A DNA stretch of 64,000 nucleotides. Source: Isoetes taiwanensis (taxonomy: Eukaryota; Streptophyta; Lycopodiopsida; Isoetales; Isoetaceae). Every line of letters starts with the position of its first letter. Position 1 is the first letter of the stretch. The notes under the pieces are model-generated. The model did not search any database, was not told the origin of the DNA, and saw nothing but the letters and a program-made list of their open reading frames with translations. The stretch covers positions 3,313,138-3,377,137 of the forward strand of contig JAJEKV010000002.1 of assembly GCA_021234155.1 (NCBI GenBank), in the 5' to 3' direction. The translations under genes and the position numbers were made by a program. This document shows positions 32,580-44,939 of the stretch, piece by piece.

Positions 32580-35080
32580 CCAAAGCAAAATACAAACACT
32601 TAATCAATAAGCCAACACTTTACCAACAACCAAAGCTTTATTAAATAAGATTTTTATGTTATTTTATCAAACCTAACAATGTTTCCATATGTGACACTTT
32701 GAGTTAACTGATCCAAAGGCTCATGAAAGTGGCATTTTATACAATATGTCTTTGGAGCTTTTGTGTGTCGTGGCATTAGTAAACACCTCTAATGGAGCAA
32801 ATATCTTGTAACTCATTTTTTCAACAACCCTGGATGCACGTCTTATCAAACATTTCTTCATTGCAAGGACACCATTCTCATAACTTTGAGGCTTGCACAA
32901 TTCGCTTAAATGAGGTCATGGGACGACTTTCAAGCTCGGCTCCCACAACTTTACAACGTAAAACTAGATGCCCATTGCCCTGAATGTATATCTTGGAAAA
33001 GCATGTCTCTTATATCCATATGTTGAACAACAACGATGCTAGTAATGCTTTTCCCTAGTCTCAAATCCCTAACATCCGATAAATATAGCCCAAAAGAAAA
33101 ATATTTGATTCAAGGAGTGAATATAAATCAAGAAAAGGGGAAAAAAAAGCAAAGGATCACATGACGCGAAATCTCACTACACATTTACAAAGTGCATATG
33201 CATTTTCGCATGGTGTGATCCATGTATTATTGAGGGTGCAAATTTGCAAATATCCTCCTCTTCAAATCCCTTCCCACCCTCCCTTCCCTTTTTTTTTTTG
33301 CAATATACTATCCATAGCATTTATTTTGAACCCTATAGTTCTACCTATTCATTGCGTATGAATGTCGCTCCGGCGATGTAACTTTATAGTCACCCTTCGT
33401 TAAGGATAGCATTCTCACCCACAAGCCTATGGATAGATATCCTTCCACCGTCATGCCTTTATTATTTTGTAAGTGATGAACTGCAGAAGCAATGTAGAAG
33501 TACTAGGAGCAATGATGAGTGCAATTAGAGATACAGATCGGTCGTTGAATTGTAAGATGAATGGCAGGGAGCAATACGATGAATGGGAAGAGCTGAAAAG
33601 TAGGAAAACTTCAGAATGAAAATTTGGGCAGTAAAAACATGGCATGTAACGTACGTTTGCTTGTCCGCACATCGCCTCGCCGTTGTTGCTTAACTCTATG
33701 CTCGCCCATAAAAACACGAGATACTATTGGAGACTTGGATTCCAAATGAAGAGCGAGGAGAGGGATGCAATAAAGGCTAATGTGAACAATGGAAATCTTG
33801 GTGCCAAAATTTGATAAGGTGGTGGGTGCATGTGGGCATGTGCACGATGAAGGCGGGAAAAGTAGCCATTATTTTTGGTCCAGCGATACGATTTTCTCGA
33901 AAAATGCGAGGCCATTAATGTGGTTGCAATGAATGCACAAACATGTCCTATGAAATTTCGCCATGTGGATGCCAAGTAAGCCTCTCCTCTTTCTACTTGC
34001 CAACTAATCTTGACTTTGGAAAAAATCGCGAAAACATCATTGGTCGCGAGAAACATGACGCGGGAATTCCGGCATCCAAGATATGGGCCATTTTCGGACC
34101 CCAAATCGCCCTAATGGATACTTCTGTTTTGAAATATAATACGTCAAATACACCCAAAAATGAAATAGAAACGACATCTGTAATCATTCGCATAGGTAAA
34201 TTGAACTAGTTGGGGTACGCGAAACAAAAGAAATTGCGTTCACAAACATAAACAAGAACTTCTTTCTTCTGGGCCACAAGGTTTGCGTACACCAACACAG
34301 AAATTAGTATTAATGTTATCATTATTGTTTTGCTCTCCCAAAAAAAAAAAAACACATTTTTCTTTTAAATGTTCAGGTACGCAGCACCACTATTTTGCGT
34401 AAGTGAAGTCGAGTTCGCATATGCATGATAATAATGTTCGCTTGAGCAAAGTGTTGTGTTTCAGGTACGCAAACTCAAATTCTCAATGCGCTAAATCCAA
34501 CAATTCATGTACGCAAACTTTACTGTTTCGTCTGCAGTTTCCAGGTCTAGTTATTATCCTTATACTAACTTAAGCTCTTGGATGGTCTATAGGTCACCAA
34601 CATTAATCCTGAAACTTAGGATTTGGATAATATTATGTGTAAAATCATTGTATTTTATTCCTGGGTGCTTCAACTTCATTTCGAGTTATGATTAAGTGGA
34701 GGATTATGCCTAGTTGCTAATAGAGGAGATATCAGGAGTCTTGCAACTTTTCACATTATACTCTACAAGAATAATGGGGGTGTTGAAACGTTCCAAGTGA
34801 AATGCAATTGTAATTTGAAACGCATACATTAAAATATGGGGTCTTCAAAAGGCCCTTTGTGAAACTAGAGAAAATCCAAATCAGCTTTTTGCTCTAGCCA
34901 ATGAGAGAAGAGTGTCTTTGTTCTTAATCCATACATCCCTGCCATGGGATATTGGCTTTGGTTGCCACATGTCATATTTAGATAGGTTCCTTCTCCTAAG
35001 GGAGACTCCCAAATCTGCCACATGCTCCCATGGTGATTGTGTAATCTAAAAATATCTCTTAGGAATACTACCCCCCAAAA
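32580..35080. other. No recognised gene; one isolated hairpin unit
   Basis: AT-rich. Contains the outlying inverted-repeat unit at 33154-33222. A minus-strand ORF at 33724-34104 (126 codons) overlaps other open frames and has no recognisable domain. Nothing else could be supported. Confidence 0.35.
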
Positions 35081-35160
35081 ATATGCTTCGAAATTTGTTT
35101 CTCATGAATTTCTTGGAAACTGACATGCTTGGGCTTTCCTCTCTCTTTCCATTTCTCCCT

Positions 35161-35267
35161 CCATCGAAAACTCCATTCGGCTTCCCTCCATTCTGGCTTC
35201 CCATTGAAAACTCCATTCAACTTCCATCGAAAACTCATTCCCATCGAAAACTCCATTCGACTTCCAT
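35161..35267. repeat. Minisatellite, four units of CCATCGAAAACTCCATTCG
   Basis: Units begin at about 35161, 35201, 35224 and 35241 (CCAT(C/T)GAAAACTC(CA)TTC), two of them followed by (A/G)(A/G)CTTCC. It lies about 50 bp before the threonine aldolase exon. Confidence 0.8.
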
Positions 35268-35309
35268 GTTGAAGGTAGGTTATAACGTCAGGGCATTCAT
35301 CTTTTTTAT

Positions 35310-35710
35310 ACAATTTCAATACCTACGCCGGCTATGCGAGCTACCATGGCTGCTGCCGAAGTTGATAATGATGTTTTGAGGGAGGATCCTACTGAGGTTC
35401 TAGATAAACGTCAGCAATTACTGAGCCCTCAGTAGTCATTATCTCCGCTTGTCTAGTATCATCATTACTGCAAAGGTTTTTCCCTTGAAAACCTTTCGAG
35501 GCAGGGGTTTTTTAATCCTAGTAGTAATGGTTGTACTAGCCCATTGTATGGGTCCCATGACCTATTGGTCTCCGTGGACGTTAAAAAAAACTATTCTATT
35601 CTATTGCTGCTCTTCAACAAAAAATGGCCAATGTTTTTGGAAAAGAAGCTAGCTTGTTTGTTCGTTCCGGTACCATGACCAACCTTATTTTTGTGATTGT
35701 TCATTGTGAG
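35310..35710 (+). pseudogene. L-threonine aldolase exon, split by a LINE-A fragment
   Basis: The reading IPTPAMRATMAAAEVDNDVL then REDPT (to 35393) matches the N-terminal part of low-specificity L-threonine aldolases (PTPAMRAAMA.AEVDDDVL..DPT). After a 212 bp insertion it resumes at 35606 with AALQQKMANVFGKEASLFVR and SGTMTNLIFVIVHCE, ending before a GT at 35711. This PLP enzyme splits threonine to glycine and acetaldehyde; the Lys that binds PLP lies in a later part not found here. The insertion adds stops and is not a multiple of three, so the exon is broken. The expected next block (RGSE..LGD) was not found downstream. Only this exon is recognised, so it may be an isolated pseudogene fragment. 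Confidence 0.75.
35394..35605 (+). mobile_element. LINE-A 3' end fragment with (TTCTA)n tail
   Basis: Carries the conserved 3' UTR: AAGGTTTTTCCCTTGAAAAC, GGCAGGGGTTTTTTAATCCT, CCTATTGGTCTCCGTGGACG, TTAAAAAAAACTATTCTATT. It is inserted in a threonine aldolase exon. Only the last roughly 200 bp of the LINE are present, a typical 5'-truncated insertion. No clear target-site duplication was found, and the left edge is inferred from the break in the host reading. Confidence 0.75.
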
Positions 35711-38196
35711 GTACTTAGATAATTTCAATGCTTTCTTACTTGTGTGCTTTCTTACTTTCAATACGGCAGAAAAATCAAAGGGATTTCATTCAATCTCATT
35801 CAAGCAGGTTAAGCATTTTGAACAGGTATATGATAATTATTTTCCTTGAGAGATCAAACGGTTATTCAGGTTCAATTCCTGAGCTTTCATTAAGATCTGG
35901 TGTCTTGGGCTCATTGTGTTGGATTTGTCTATAGGTCAATTCTACCAAAACATGTTGTCAAATCGCTGAAGTGAATGCAAAAAGCATACTTTCTCACAGA
36001 GTCATGCGATGAAGGGAGCAACGAATGGGTGCCAAGTGGAAATCTCTGCTATTCTTTGCTTTTAAGGAGTCCATCTCTCCAAATCTCTCCAAGTAAAAGG
36101 TCAGTATCTCCTTATAAAACTTCCAGACAATATGAACAGCTTCTTGTTAAACGGACTGCAGCCCCACTTAACAAATAAAGATAAACACATATTTGTCTGT
36201 ATCTTACAGGTTTTGTTGACCTCTATCTTTTGCCAATGAAGGAACATGAAAGATTTTTCTTCACATTACACAAAAGGTCAGTGGATTTAGGATTTGTTAG
36301 CTGGAGTTAATAGGATATAGAAGTTTAGAAGTTAGGAGCATTAATATGGTGCTGTGGCATTTTAACTTTCTGTTTGTTGTGTGAACATGAGAAATGAAGC
36401 AAATTTGTGAATGACTTACGCATTTGCCAATTACTCAATAAAATTAAACTTTCTTAATATTTGAGTACCTAACAGAGTAACGAGATCACTTAAGCAAATT
36501 GGCTCAGTTGCCAAGCAAGATATTCAAAGACTAGTACAGATCAACAAGATAAAAGCAATTACATATAGTTAATTGTGAACTTGGTTCACCTTATCAACAA
36601 TCCGAACACTTTAACTGGCCATGTTTGTAGAAGAATAAGGTCATTGACGCCTCAGAATTTAATGCTTGTTCAGAATAACAAATCCCTTGAAGTCACTAGC
36701 ACATAACAATAAATGAAGCTGCTGCACTGTTCTCTGGCACAACTTGAAAACAAGCAATGCGTCCACCAAATTTCTTGTAAGAACCAGCTTAAGTTCTTGT
36801 AATAAACTAAAACAACTGAAACATTGTACTGGATATTCAATAAAATGATAATGGCAATTTTGAAATTCTTAGAACAAACTATATTCCTGCTTCAGAACTT
36901 GATTCTTTTGTTACAACTTCAATCAGGGAGTGTCCTTCATATTGACATTCCATTAGATCTGTCATACACCGGTTTTCCATCAATGAATCTTCAAGAAATG
37001 CAACGCCTTATAAGGTCAGTCTTGTGAATCCTTTTGCTCATAAACCCTGGTTAGATTTGTATATAAGTCCAGGGAGTTGAACCCTGATAGACAAAAGTGC
37101 ATGTCCAATAGCATGTGGCAAGCACAATATCATGCCACATTGCATATCACAAAGCAAAGATTCTGATCAATGGAACTAAAACGTACTTATCAAGTTGATC
37201 ACAAGATCCAACAGTTTTAACACTATGAATTTGAGTCAATTGATGATGAATCAAAGCCTTGTGCCCAGAAAATATATTGTAAACTAAAATGGAACAACGA
37301 AAATTACTACTCCCCTGCTTTAATTTCGAAACATTGAGGAGGACAACGAGGTTAGGGCACTTCTCGATCCTAAACAGTGAAACATTTTATAGATAAATAT
37401 GAAAGACAAGGAAAGCCAAATCAATTTTGCTAAGTTGCCAAAGTACCAATGGTGAAAATTGTACATAAATTTGGTTATAGCCATTGCTGGCAAGATCTCC
37501 GTAAAATTTTATCCCTATTTGGCTGTCCAACATGAGCATACCTTTTTTTTTATTCCATAAAACTTGTTGTAAATCTCTAATTATTTTTTCATTTTATTTT
37601 ATTTATTTCTCAAATGATTGTTTATTCGTATTTATTTGCTTATTTGAATGTTTATTCATGTTTATTTGCGTGTTTGATTTATATTTTGCAGGAACATCAT
37701 ATATTAGCGAGATGGATAATGTCCTTGAGAATGCTTTGACCTATTCGATCAAAGTTATTTTACGCACATTTAGTGGGACTGAGAAGCATTTGCAAGCATC
37801 TGATAGGATGGTTGATGATGGTGATGCCACTATTAGAAGGGCGTATAGAATGAATTCTAAGTATCGTGAGTGGTATATTAATCTATATGGTCCTCTTTGT
37901 ACGAGTGTCATTCCTACTCCTTCACAATCAAATCCTGGTTCTATTCTTTCTAACACTCCCTCACAATCACATCATGTTGCAAGAAGAACCTCATTGCCTA
38001 CGCCTATCACTCCTCCTGAATGTTTATCCTCTACAGGGTCTCCATCCCCTCTAGGTCCAAATGACTTAACATGTATAGGAAGAGGAAGGGGACGAGGACG
38101 AGGATGAGGTAGAGATAGAATGACATCGTTAGAGTGTCCACATGTAAGTATTTTAATTTATTTAGTTTCATTTGTGTATTGCATCTTTAGGTTATA
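35711..38196 (+). other. Unassigned region with exon-like stretches
   Basis: Three plus-strand stretches look like exons, bounded by AG and GT: 36210-36276 (FVDLYLLPMKEHERFFFTLH), about 36475-36541 (RSLKQIGSVAKQDIQRLVQ) and about 36925-37014 (SVLHIDIPLDLSYTGFPSMN followed by LQEMQRLIR). I do not recognise the protein. An ORF at 37532-38107 ends with MDNVLENALTYSIKVILRTF, a Ser/Pro/Thr-rich tract and GRGRGRGRG. No link between these pieces can be shown. Confidence 0.3.
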
Positions 38197-38440
38197 TTTT
38201 CCATAAAGTTTTTTTTTTTTTTTTTTGAAGGACGACAAGCTTTATTCACCAACTAAAAACTAGAGCAACATAACATGCAAAGATAGGATTATAACCCCAG
38301 TGGACAAACCGATCCAACTGATCACAACCACCTGCCTATGCAAAAGAATGAATCTGAAGGTAAGTATGCCAGATCAGTACTTTCTTCTCTTGATCAAGAG
38401 AAGAACAATTGTAAGCCATAACAATTTTATTTTGCACCCA

Positions 38441-41400
38441 CTAAAGAACAATCTCATCTGCAGTATCTACGCCCTTAAAGATAAACAACCTCCTTCTCTT
38501 CCAGATTGACCATAAGAGCCAGCCACATGCGAGATGAAAAGCTCGTTTCCGTAGTTTGGGCCAAGCATCAGGATAGATAGCAAGCAAAATTTGCTGGCTA
38601 GATCGAGACGTGCCAAATAGGGTCAACAACCAAGACCATGCCTGCCGAAGCCGCTCACACAAGAAGAAACAATGCTCAATACTCTCAACCCTCTGCTGGC
38701 ATAAAGGACAGAGCTCTGAAATCCGATTATCCATTTTATGGACTAACCTGTTGACTCTGAGGCATCTATGGATCACTTGCCACCACAAAACTACTACTTC
38801 GGGATGAAGCAGCTTATCCCATACCCATATCCAAACACTTTTCCATTGTGGCTGAGGGACCTGAAGATGCCACCTATTAGATGGAGGCAGGATTTCAGAA
38901 TGCAAAAGCAATTTATACACAGAAGACACAAAACCACCCTGGCTGGATATCCTGATGGCAACCCCATACGACTACCTCAATCTGTGGACCAGAATCCTGT
39001 GGCAACAATGCAGCAATATGATTCCAGATTACTCTGTCCCATCTGTACAACAAGAACTTTGTTCTAAATGCTTCCCATGACATGAGATGACTAGACTTAT
39101 ACCAAGCTACAATAGTGCTTATACCAGCTGCTATCCATCGTCGTTGTGTCTTTGGATGAACAACCACACTTAGAGGCACATTCTGTGGAGTGTCCTGCAA
39201 AGGAATCCACCAGCATGGAGTGGACAACTGAAGACATGCCTCAGGATTAATATGGAAAAGAGACCTGACAGTGTCCCAAGCAGCAAGCAACCCCTTTAGA
39301 AAGGGAGAAGCATTAGGATACAGATGCATATGATAAAGGAAGGAGGGGCTTAATGGTGGCCTATGAAATGGGAGACAATGCTGAATAGACTGTACCAACA
39401 ACCTCAGGCCAGGAGAATCATCCTTACCAATAAAAATCCTCCAAATAAACTTTGATATCATCACCTTGCTTTGGAGGTGAAATTCCAACATACCAATACC
39501 ACCAGCCGCCTTAGGTCTAATGCATTTCGCCCAAGCTACCTTGACCACCGCTCCTAACTTATTTCCACCCCAAATAAAATTTCTGACGATACGCACAATC
39601 TCCTCCATCTTACACTGCGGAGCTAATAGAGCAGACGCCATGTAGACATGAGTATTACTAAGAACACATTTAGCCACAGTGATTCTACCGGGCATGGACA
39701 GTTTAGCTGTATTCCACTAGAACAAGTGCTTTTGCAAGCCACTAATGATTTCATCCCAAGCATCTGAAGCAGAGACGTGAATTCCAACTGGGATACCAAG
39801 CAACTTTGTGGTATTGCCATGCAGAAGAATCTTCCATGGATAGTCCAAAATACAGGGAGGGATGGGACTGTCCAACGTCCACAAAGTCAGTACATTTTGC
39901 CACCCTACAAGAACTCCCGATGCTAAGGAGCATGTGTCTAATAATAGCTTAGCATGACGAAGATTCTCAACCTCGGCAATTGAACAAAAAAAAGTGTCAT
40001 CCAAGATATTGATTACATACCTCTTGAGAACTATCGCCTATTGGGAGGCCTTGAATAACGCCATCTTGGGTAGCCATGGAGAAGAGTGAGATAATACTTA
40101 CACACAATTGTGAAAAGCAAGGGTGCTAAGGGACAACCTTGCCGAATTCCTCTCTACCACTACAAAAATATCGATGGCTCGCCACCGAAAAGGGGCAAGA
40201 TCCGGCCTGATGTATGGAGCTTCATGATATTCCTTGTGAATGACTCCCCAAACCAAAGTGCAAGAAGACACTTCTCCAAGAAACCCCAATCAACACTATC
40301 GTAAGCTTTAGCAAAATCAAGCTTAAGATACACTGCTCTGAGACCCTGTAACCGGGCCCAATATATTCCTTCATATGCAACAGCCACATTGTTGAGAATA
40401 CAACGACGAGGGAAGGAAGGAAGGAAAAATTTTTAACGTCCACGGAACCCAATCGGGTTATGAGACCAAGTACATAAGGGACCGAAGTCCTGGACCGAAG
40501 TCCAAACAAGAACATGGGCCGAAGCCCTTAAACCAAAGCACAACGTGAGCTAGAACACAACCATCATGACCCGGATTAAAAACCACCTGGGAAAAAACCG
40601 TTGCCAGGATGACTATGGCTGCTCACCGATCCAAAAATCCATGCTGTTGCACAAGCAACAAGCATACCTTCATACCTCCAGCAGGCAAAGCTTCACCAAG
40701 CAACTCCGAACCGTAACCTCTTCACAACTGGGTGCTGAAAAGCAGAAACGCCAATCGCCCAGACACGCGGGAAGGCCGGCGGAAAAAACCGTGGAAATCG
40801 CCCATCGGGAGGTGCCTCCTCACCCATCCACCAGCCTGCGCAAAGGCCCGGCCCCCCTTCGGTATGTGGCCAAGAAGGACATCCACTCGAGCACACCGCA
40901 GGGGTGCCATCCTTCACCGCCGCTGCTCCAACGCCATCCATGGGCCCGAGCCTCGTGCGGCCCTCGAGCGGCGCCAGCGCAAGCGCCCGGCGAGGCCGAG
41001 AAAAAGATGGACAAGAGGAGGGAGAAAGCCAGATTGTGTTGACGAGATAGCGTCAGCCAAGATGTCTCGGACTCTTTCTTCCAATGTCTTAGCAAAGATC
41101 TTGTACACAGAGAAAAGCAATATAATAAGTCACCAGTCAGAAATAGTCTTGGGTTCCTTGCTCTTGGAATGAGAGAGATACAACTTGTATTCAAAATCTT
41201 ATCAAGGCTCCTAAATCTCCGAAACTCACAAAGGCATCATATATGTCATCCTCCAACCAAATCCCAAAGACTTGAAAGAATTCAATAGGAAAGCCATCAA
41301 GACCAGGGCATTTGTCCCTTTTCAAGAGAGCCACAACTGCTTTTAAGTCCTCCACGATATTGGACTCAAGAAGCAACCTCTGCTCTTCAGAAACAATGCG

Positions 41401-42709
41401 ACGCACCTTGGTCAACACGGCCAATTGCATGTCCTTCTGAAAGGGCAATGGGTGTCGTGCAAAGAATGAAGAAAAGTTATGATGAAGATATTGCTTAAGA
41501 TTCACCGGATCGGAGATAAGAGCGCCATCCGGCAACACCAAAAGAATGTATAGAAGTGGCGAAGTTTCCTTCTTCTTTGCGCCCGCCAAAAGATACGGTA
41601 CATCTATCTCCGTCCTTGAATCACCGCAACCCTACCTTCACCTTGGCTTCGGGTAACTTTTACGGTTTCCATAGCCTTGATCCGAGATAATAACTCCTTT
41701 TCTCGACTCCACTAGTATGGCCACGGCCCTGGCGGAGTACTTCTAATTCCCCGATACAATGCAGGTCAATAGTCCTCTAGCTTCAGCAGCTCGACTCTCC
41801 CATATTCTTTTTGTAAATGACTTCACTGCAGACAACGCTGCGACAACCCCGCAACATGCCCCCTCTGAGGTGAGAAGGCCCAGACCAAGCCCGACTACTG
41901 ACCAAGTTTGAACTCATCATCCTCCAAGTACTTGCGGTTAAGCTTAAAGTAGGTCTGGTAGGTCGATGACAATTAACCACATCATTAGTTAGGAGTTGTG
42001 GATTATGATCGGACACCTGAGCTATCTAGAAGATTTGAGCGGCCGAAAACCGCTAGCCGAAAGCAACTGCACAAGTATTAAAGTATCCTCTATCATGCCT
42101 TGCATAAGCTCGCCAGCCAGCTCTGTCCAACCATTACACCGCGTAAAGGAGTGATCACCATCAATCTCTATAAGTTTGACCATCATCATGTAAAAGGTGT
42201 AGCCATTGTTCTCGGCCAATTCTTGCACCACTTCAGAGTCAGCGACCACTACGTCTCTTTTCCAACTTCGACCATATTAAAGTCGTCAACGAGCAACCAT
42301 GCAACGATTCGCCTTAAGCCGAAGAACTTTACTCCCTCGAGTTGCCCACAAAGCACCACCCCGACGAGGTCTATTATGAGCATATACATTTATCAAACCC
42401 CATTCTTGGCCCTTATCTTTCCATTTGATTATTGTCCACCTTCAAACCTATCCATTTGAGTAGAAGTGACATCCACGGAAGATTTCCAAGCGGTAAAGCA
42501 CACCAGCCTTAGATGCATCAGCCAGACACCAAGACATTATAGTGGCGTCCAAATACATTAGCTACTTTATGTACAAAGACCTCTACGCTTGCATTTATGC
42601 TCTTGAAGGCAACAAAAGGTCGAGAAAACTTAGACAGGTAAAGACACAATCTGCTTCTTTTACTTGGGGAAGAAGCCACTCCCCTCACATTCCAAGACAA
42701 CAAGTTCAT
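38441..42709 (-). pseudogene. LINE-B ORF2 (endonuclease, RT, zinc-binding domain), copy 2
   Basis: Endonuclease start MNLLSWNVRGVASSPSKRSR (42709) and end motif SDHNPQLLT (about 42010). RT: KRDKCPGLDGFPIEFF (about 41320), LNTSCISLIPRARNP, SSTQSGFLP at the nested insertion, then on the other side VYLKLDFAKAYDSVDWGFLE (about 40330), KLLGIPVGIHVSASDAWDEI (about 39800) and PGRITVAKCVLS (39690). The catalytic YADD region near 40000 has a small deletion. The C-terminal domain has CPLCQQRVESIEHCFFLCER (about 38720), the reverse-transcriptase zinc-binding motif of plant LINEs. Frameshifts and stops make it inactive. Confidence 0.85.
40414..41017 (-). mobile_element. GC-rich 604 bp element with a LINE-A 3' end, nested in LINE-B
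   Basis: Inserted between two copies of GAGGGA (40408-40413 and 41018-41023), exactly interrupting the LINE-B RT between SGFLP and the RRCILNN-type segment. On the minus strand its last 180 bases are the LINE-A end: AACGGTTTTTTCCCAGGTGG, TTTTTAATCCGGGTCATGAT, GGGTTCCGTGGACGTTAAAA, then a (TTCC)n tail. The first 450 bases are GC-rich, with no LINE-A RT or endonuclease motif. It may be a non-autonomous relative carried by the LINE-A machinery, or a LINE-A subfamily with a different 3' region. Confidence 0.75.
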
Positions 42710-42979
42710 GTGGCCAAAATATTATGTTCCACCTCCATACCAATAGAGCCAGCATCAACCATGCCCATCTCGCTTGGTTCTGAAGGGAGGTCAGCCCACT
42801 TCGTCCTGGAAATTGGCAAGGGGGAGCCTCCTCTCTGTTCCACCCTTCCATTGGTTTGTTCAGCACTTGGTGAGGGAGAGCCTCCTCTCTACTCTCTACC
42901 CCCATTATTTTGTTGGGTAATCGCAAGGGAGAGCCTCCTCTCACTCCACCCTTCCATGCAAATTATCAGAATCGCTCAT

Positions 42980-44401
42980 GACATGAGACATATGTTGACT
43001 AGCCTTATTGCGTGTAGCTTTTTTCCAATTAACATTTGTCCATCCCTCTTGGGCACTTTCATGATGCTCTTGAACATTTTCATGCCGCTCTTGCAATTCC
43101 TAGATCTTCTGTAACTTGGCCCTAGCATCCTCTTCAAAAGCGGGAGTATGCACAATCTTCTGTGGGATAGTGGTTTTAGCACCAGATGGAGTAGCAACAA
43201 CAGAGGTAGCAATAGCATTGGCGTAAGGGACAACAAAGTGGGTAAAAGGGACTCAAAGAGGTAGGAGGCATAGAGGAAGAAGGGACCATTGCGAGGCGAT
43301 CTCTCTTAGCAATCGAAAATTTGCAAATAAAGCAAGTTGAGGAAAATAAATCGCAAGCCGAGGGCCATTGAGCAATTGCAAAGCATACTTGAGAAAGATA
43401 GGGCCACTTTTCACAACCACACAGTCAGGAAGACCGCGACCAGAAGGAAGAGTGACACAAATTTTAGCACCATCAACAATAGCATGGGCCAGATGAGTAC
43501 CCAGACCATTAGCAATACTGATAAGAAACTCCGGCATCAAGAAATCAGGAGGAAGATTAGGAATAGAAAACCAACATGGCATCCTAAGAGCACGAGTCGT
43601 ACCAGGAGAAAATCCAGGCGAGTAAGGCTGAATCACTCTACATTGGGTCCACACCACGTGCCACCGCCAGCTCCACGACCCACAACATCATCAAAAACGA
43701 TCAAAAGAACTTTATCCAAAGATCTTTAAAGTACGATAAGGTGGCAACCCTAATCTCGAAGATGACCAACCAACCAATAGCCAAGCTTCCTAGTGTCAAG
43801 AAATGCTCCAGTATATTGACCAACCACACTAAACGACAACAAGTTACTAATACACTTCTTGTGTAAGTCATGATCAATCTCGACAATATTGTACCCAGAC
43901 GCTTGAAGAGTATTCTTACACATTTCAGGCTGATAGAAAACTTCAACAGGAGGTAACTGAAGCTCCAACTGAGTCTCCTTTGCTCACAACTCACCCAAAA
44001 GATTACTGAGATCTCTTTTATTATCCCCGAATCATCACATCAATAGTCGTAGCAATACGCATGCCAGACGTAGTTGATGACAAGTCCTTCTTGATCCAAT
44101 CACTAAAGCGCTCCCTGCTAGCATTTACTCCAGAAGTTGAGGACCTCCAAGGAAGTGGACGGGACTGATCTTTGTTAGAATTGGCACCAGCTGGCGCCGA
44201 GGCACCATCCACAGAAGCATTACCACTATTTAAGGCACTTGTACTCTTCGGTGCACCAGTCGAGGGTGCCAATACAGAAAAATCACCATCTTGAAAGACA
44301 TTCTCACTATAAGCCAGAGGGTTAACATGCAGTGCCAAATTTGCCCCCTGCACCAGCATGGATACAGGAGGTTTTGCAGGCAGCTTGGAAATTGACGCCA
44401 T
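42980..44401 (-). pseudogene. LINE-B ORF1 (DUF4283-like RNA-binding protein), copy 2
   Basis: Begins MASISKLPAKPPVSMLVQGA at 44401. A serine/alanine-rich linker follows, then a region with PCWFSIPNLPPDFLMPEFLI and SIANGLGTHLAHAIVDGAKI (about 43570-43450). That pattern (W..IP.LP.....E.L..IAN.LG) is the DUF4283-type domain common in ORF1 of plant L1 elements. The frame shifts near 44000 and 43700. Confidence 0.65.
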
Positions 44402-44939
44402 AGAGCCAAAACTGTCAGGGCTGAAAAGGCTATCAGCCGGAATCTAAAACCTGCAATGCCATACACCTTGGAAAGAGCTCTGAATCAGCTTTCCAACGAG
44501 CCAAAAAACACCGTAATCCGAGGTCTGTAGCTCAAGATATGAACACAAACGTAAAGCAGCCTCTGGCAGAAACCCTAGGGCGCATCCATCATTCGTGTCC
44601 ACCAATTCCATTAATCTTTCCATAAAGTTTTTTTGTTTATGCATGCTCTACACTTCTTGTAACAATTTCATTATATATAAAATATAACATTTCAGATTGG
44701 CAAATTTATGTATTCGTCTGATACTGTATTCATTGAAGAGGGAACACGTGGAAAAGTGGTTCCTCTAACTGTCAATTCGTGAGTCGACTCATCCTATGGT
44801 GCAGGTGTGCAAGAATTCTCAAGAAATATATGCAGGGCAGCAATAGAAATTCTCTTTTGGAAAAATTTCCATTTGGACATGAGACATCAAAGCCAAGACC
44901 ATATTGATGCGGTAATCACTCTTTGTTTTTTTGTAGTAT

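Larger units (their letters stand above)
38209..44616 (-). mobile_element. LINE family B, copy 2 (full length, with target-site duplication)
   Basis: A 6.4 kb L1-type LINE on the minus strand, flanked by the direct duplication TTTCCATAAAG (38198-38208 and 44617-44627). The low-coordinate end is a run of about 18 T, i.e. a 3' poly(A) tail. Order on the minus strand: ORF1 (about 44401-43000), endonuclease (42709-41780), RT (41589-38950) and the C-terminal zinc-binding region (38929-38441). A 604 bp element with a LINE-A-type end is nested in the RT. Frames are broken throughout. The host DNA on both sides joins across the element. Confidence 0.88.

Noticed and set aside
33724-34104. 126-residue minus ORF
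   Set aside because: No domain, overlapping open frames on both strands, and no support from neighbours.
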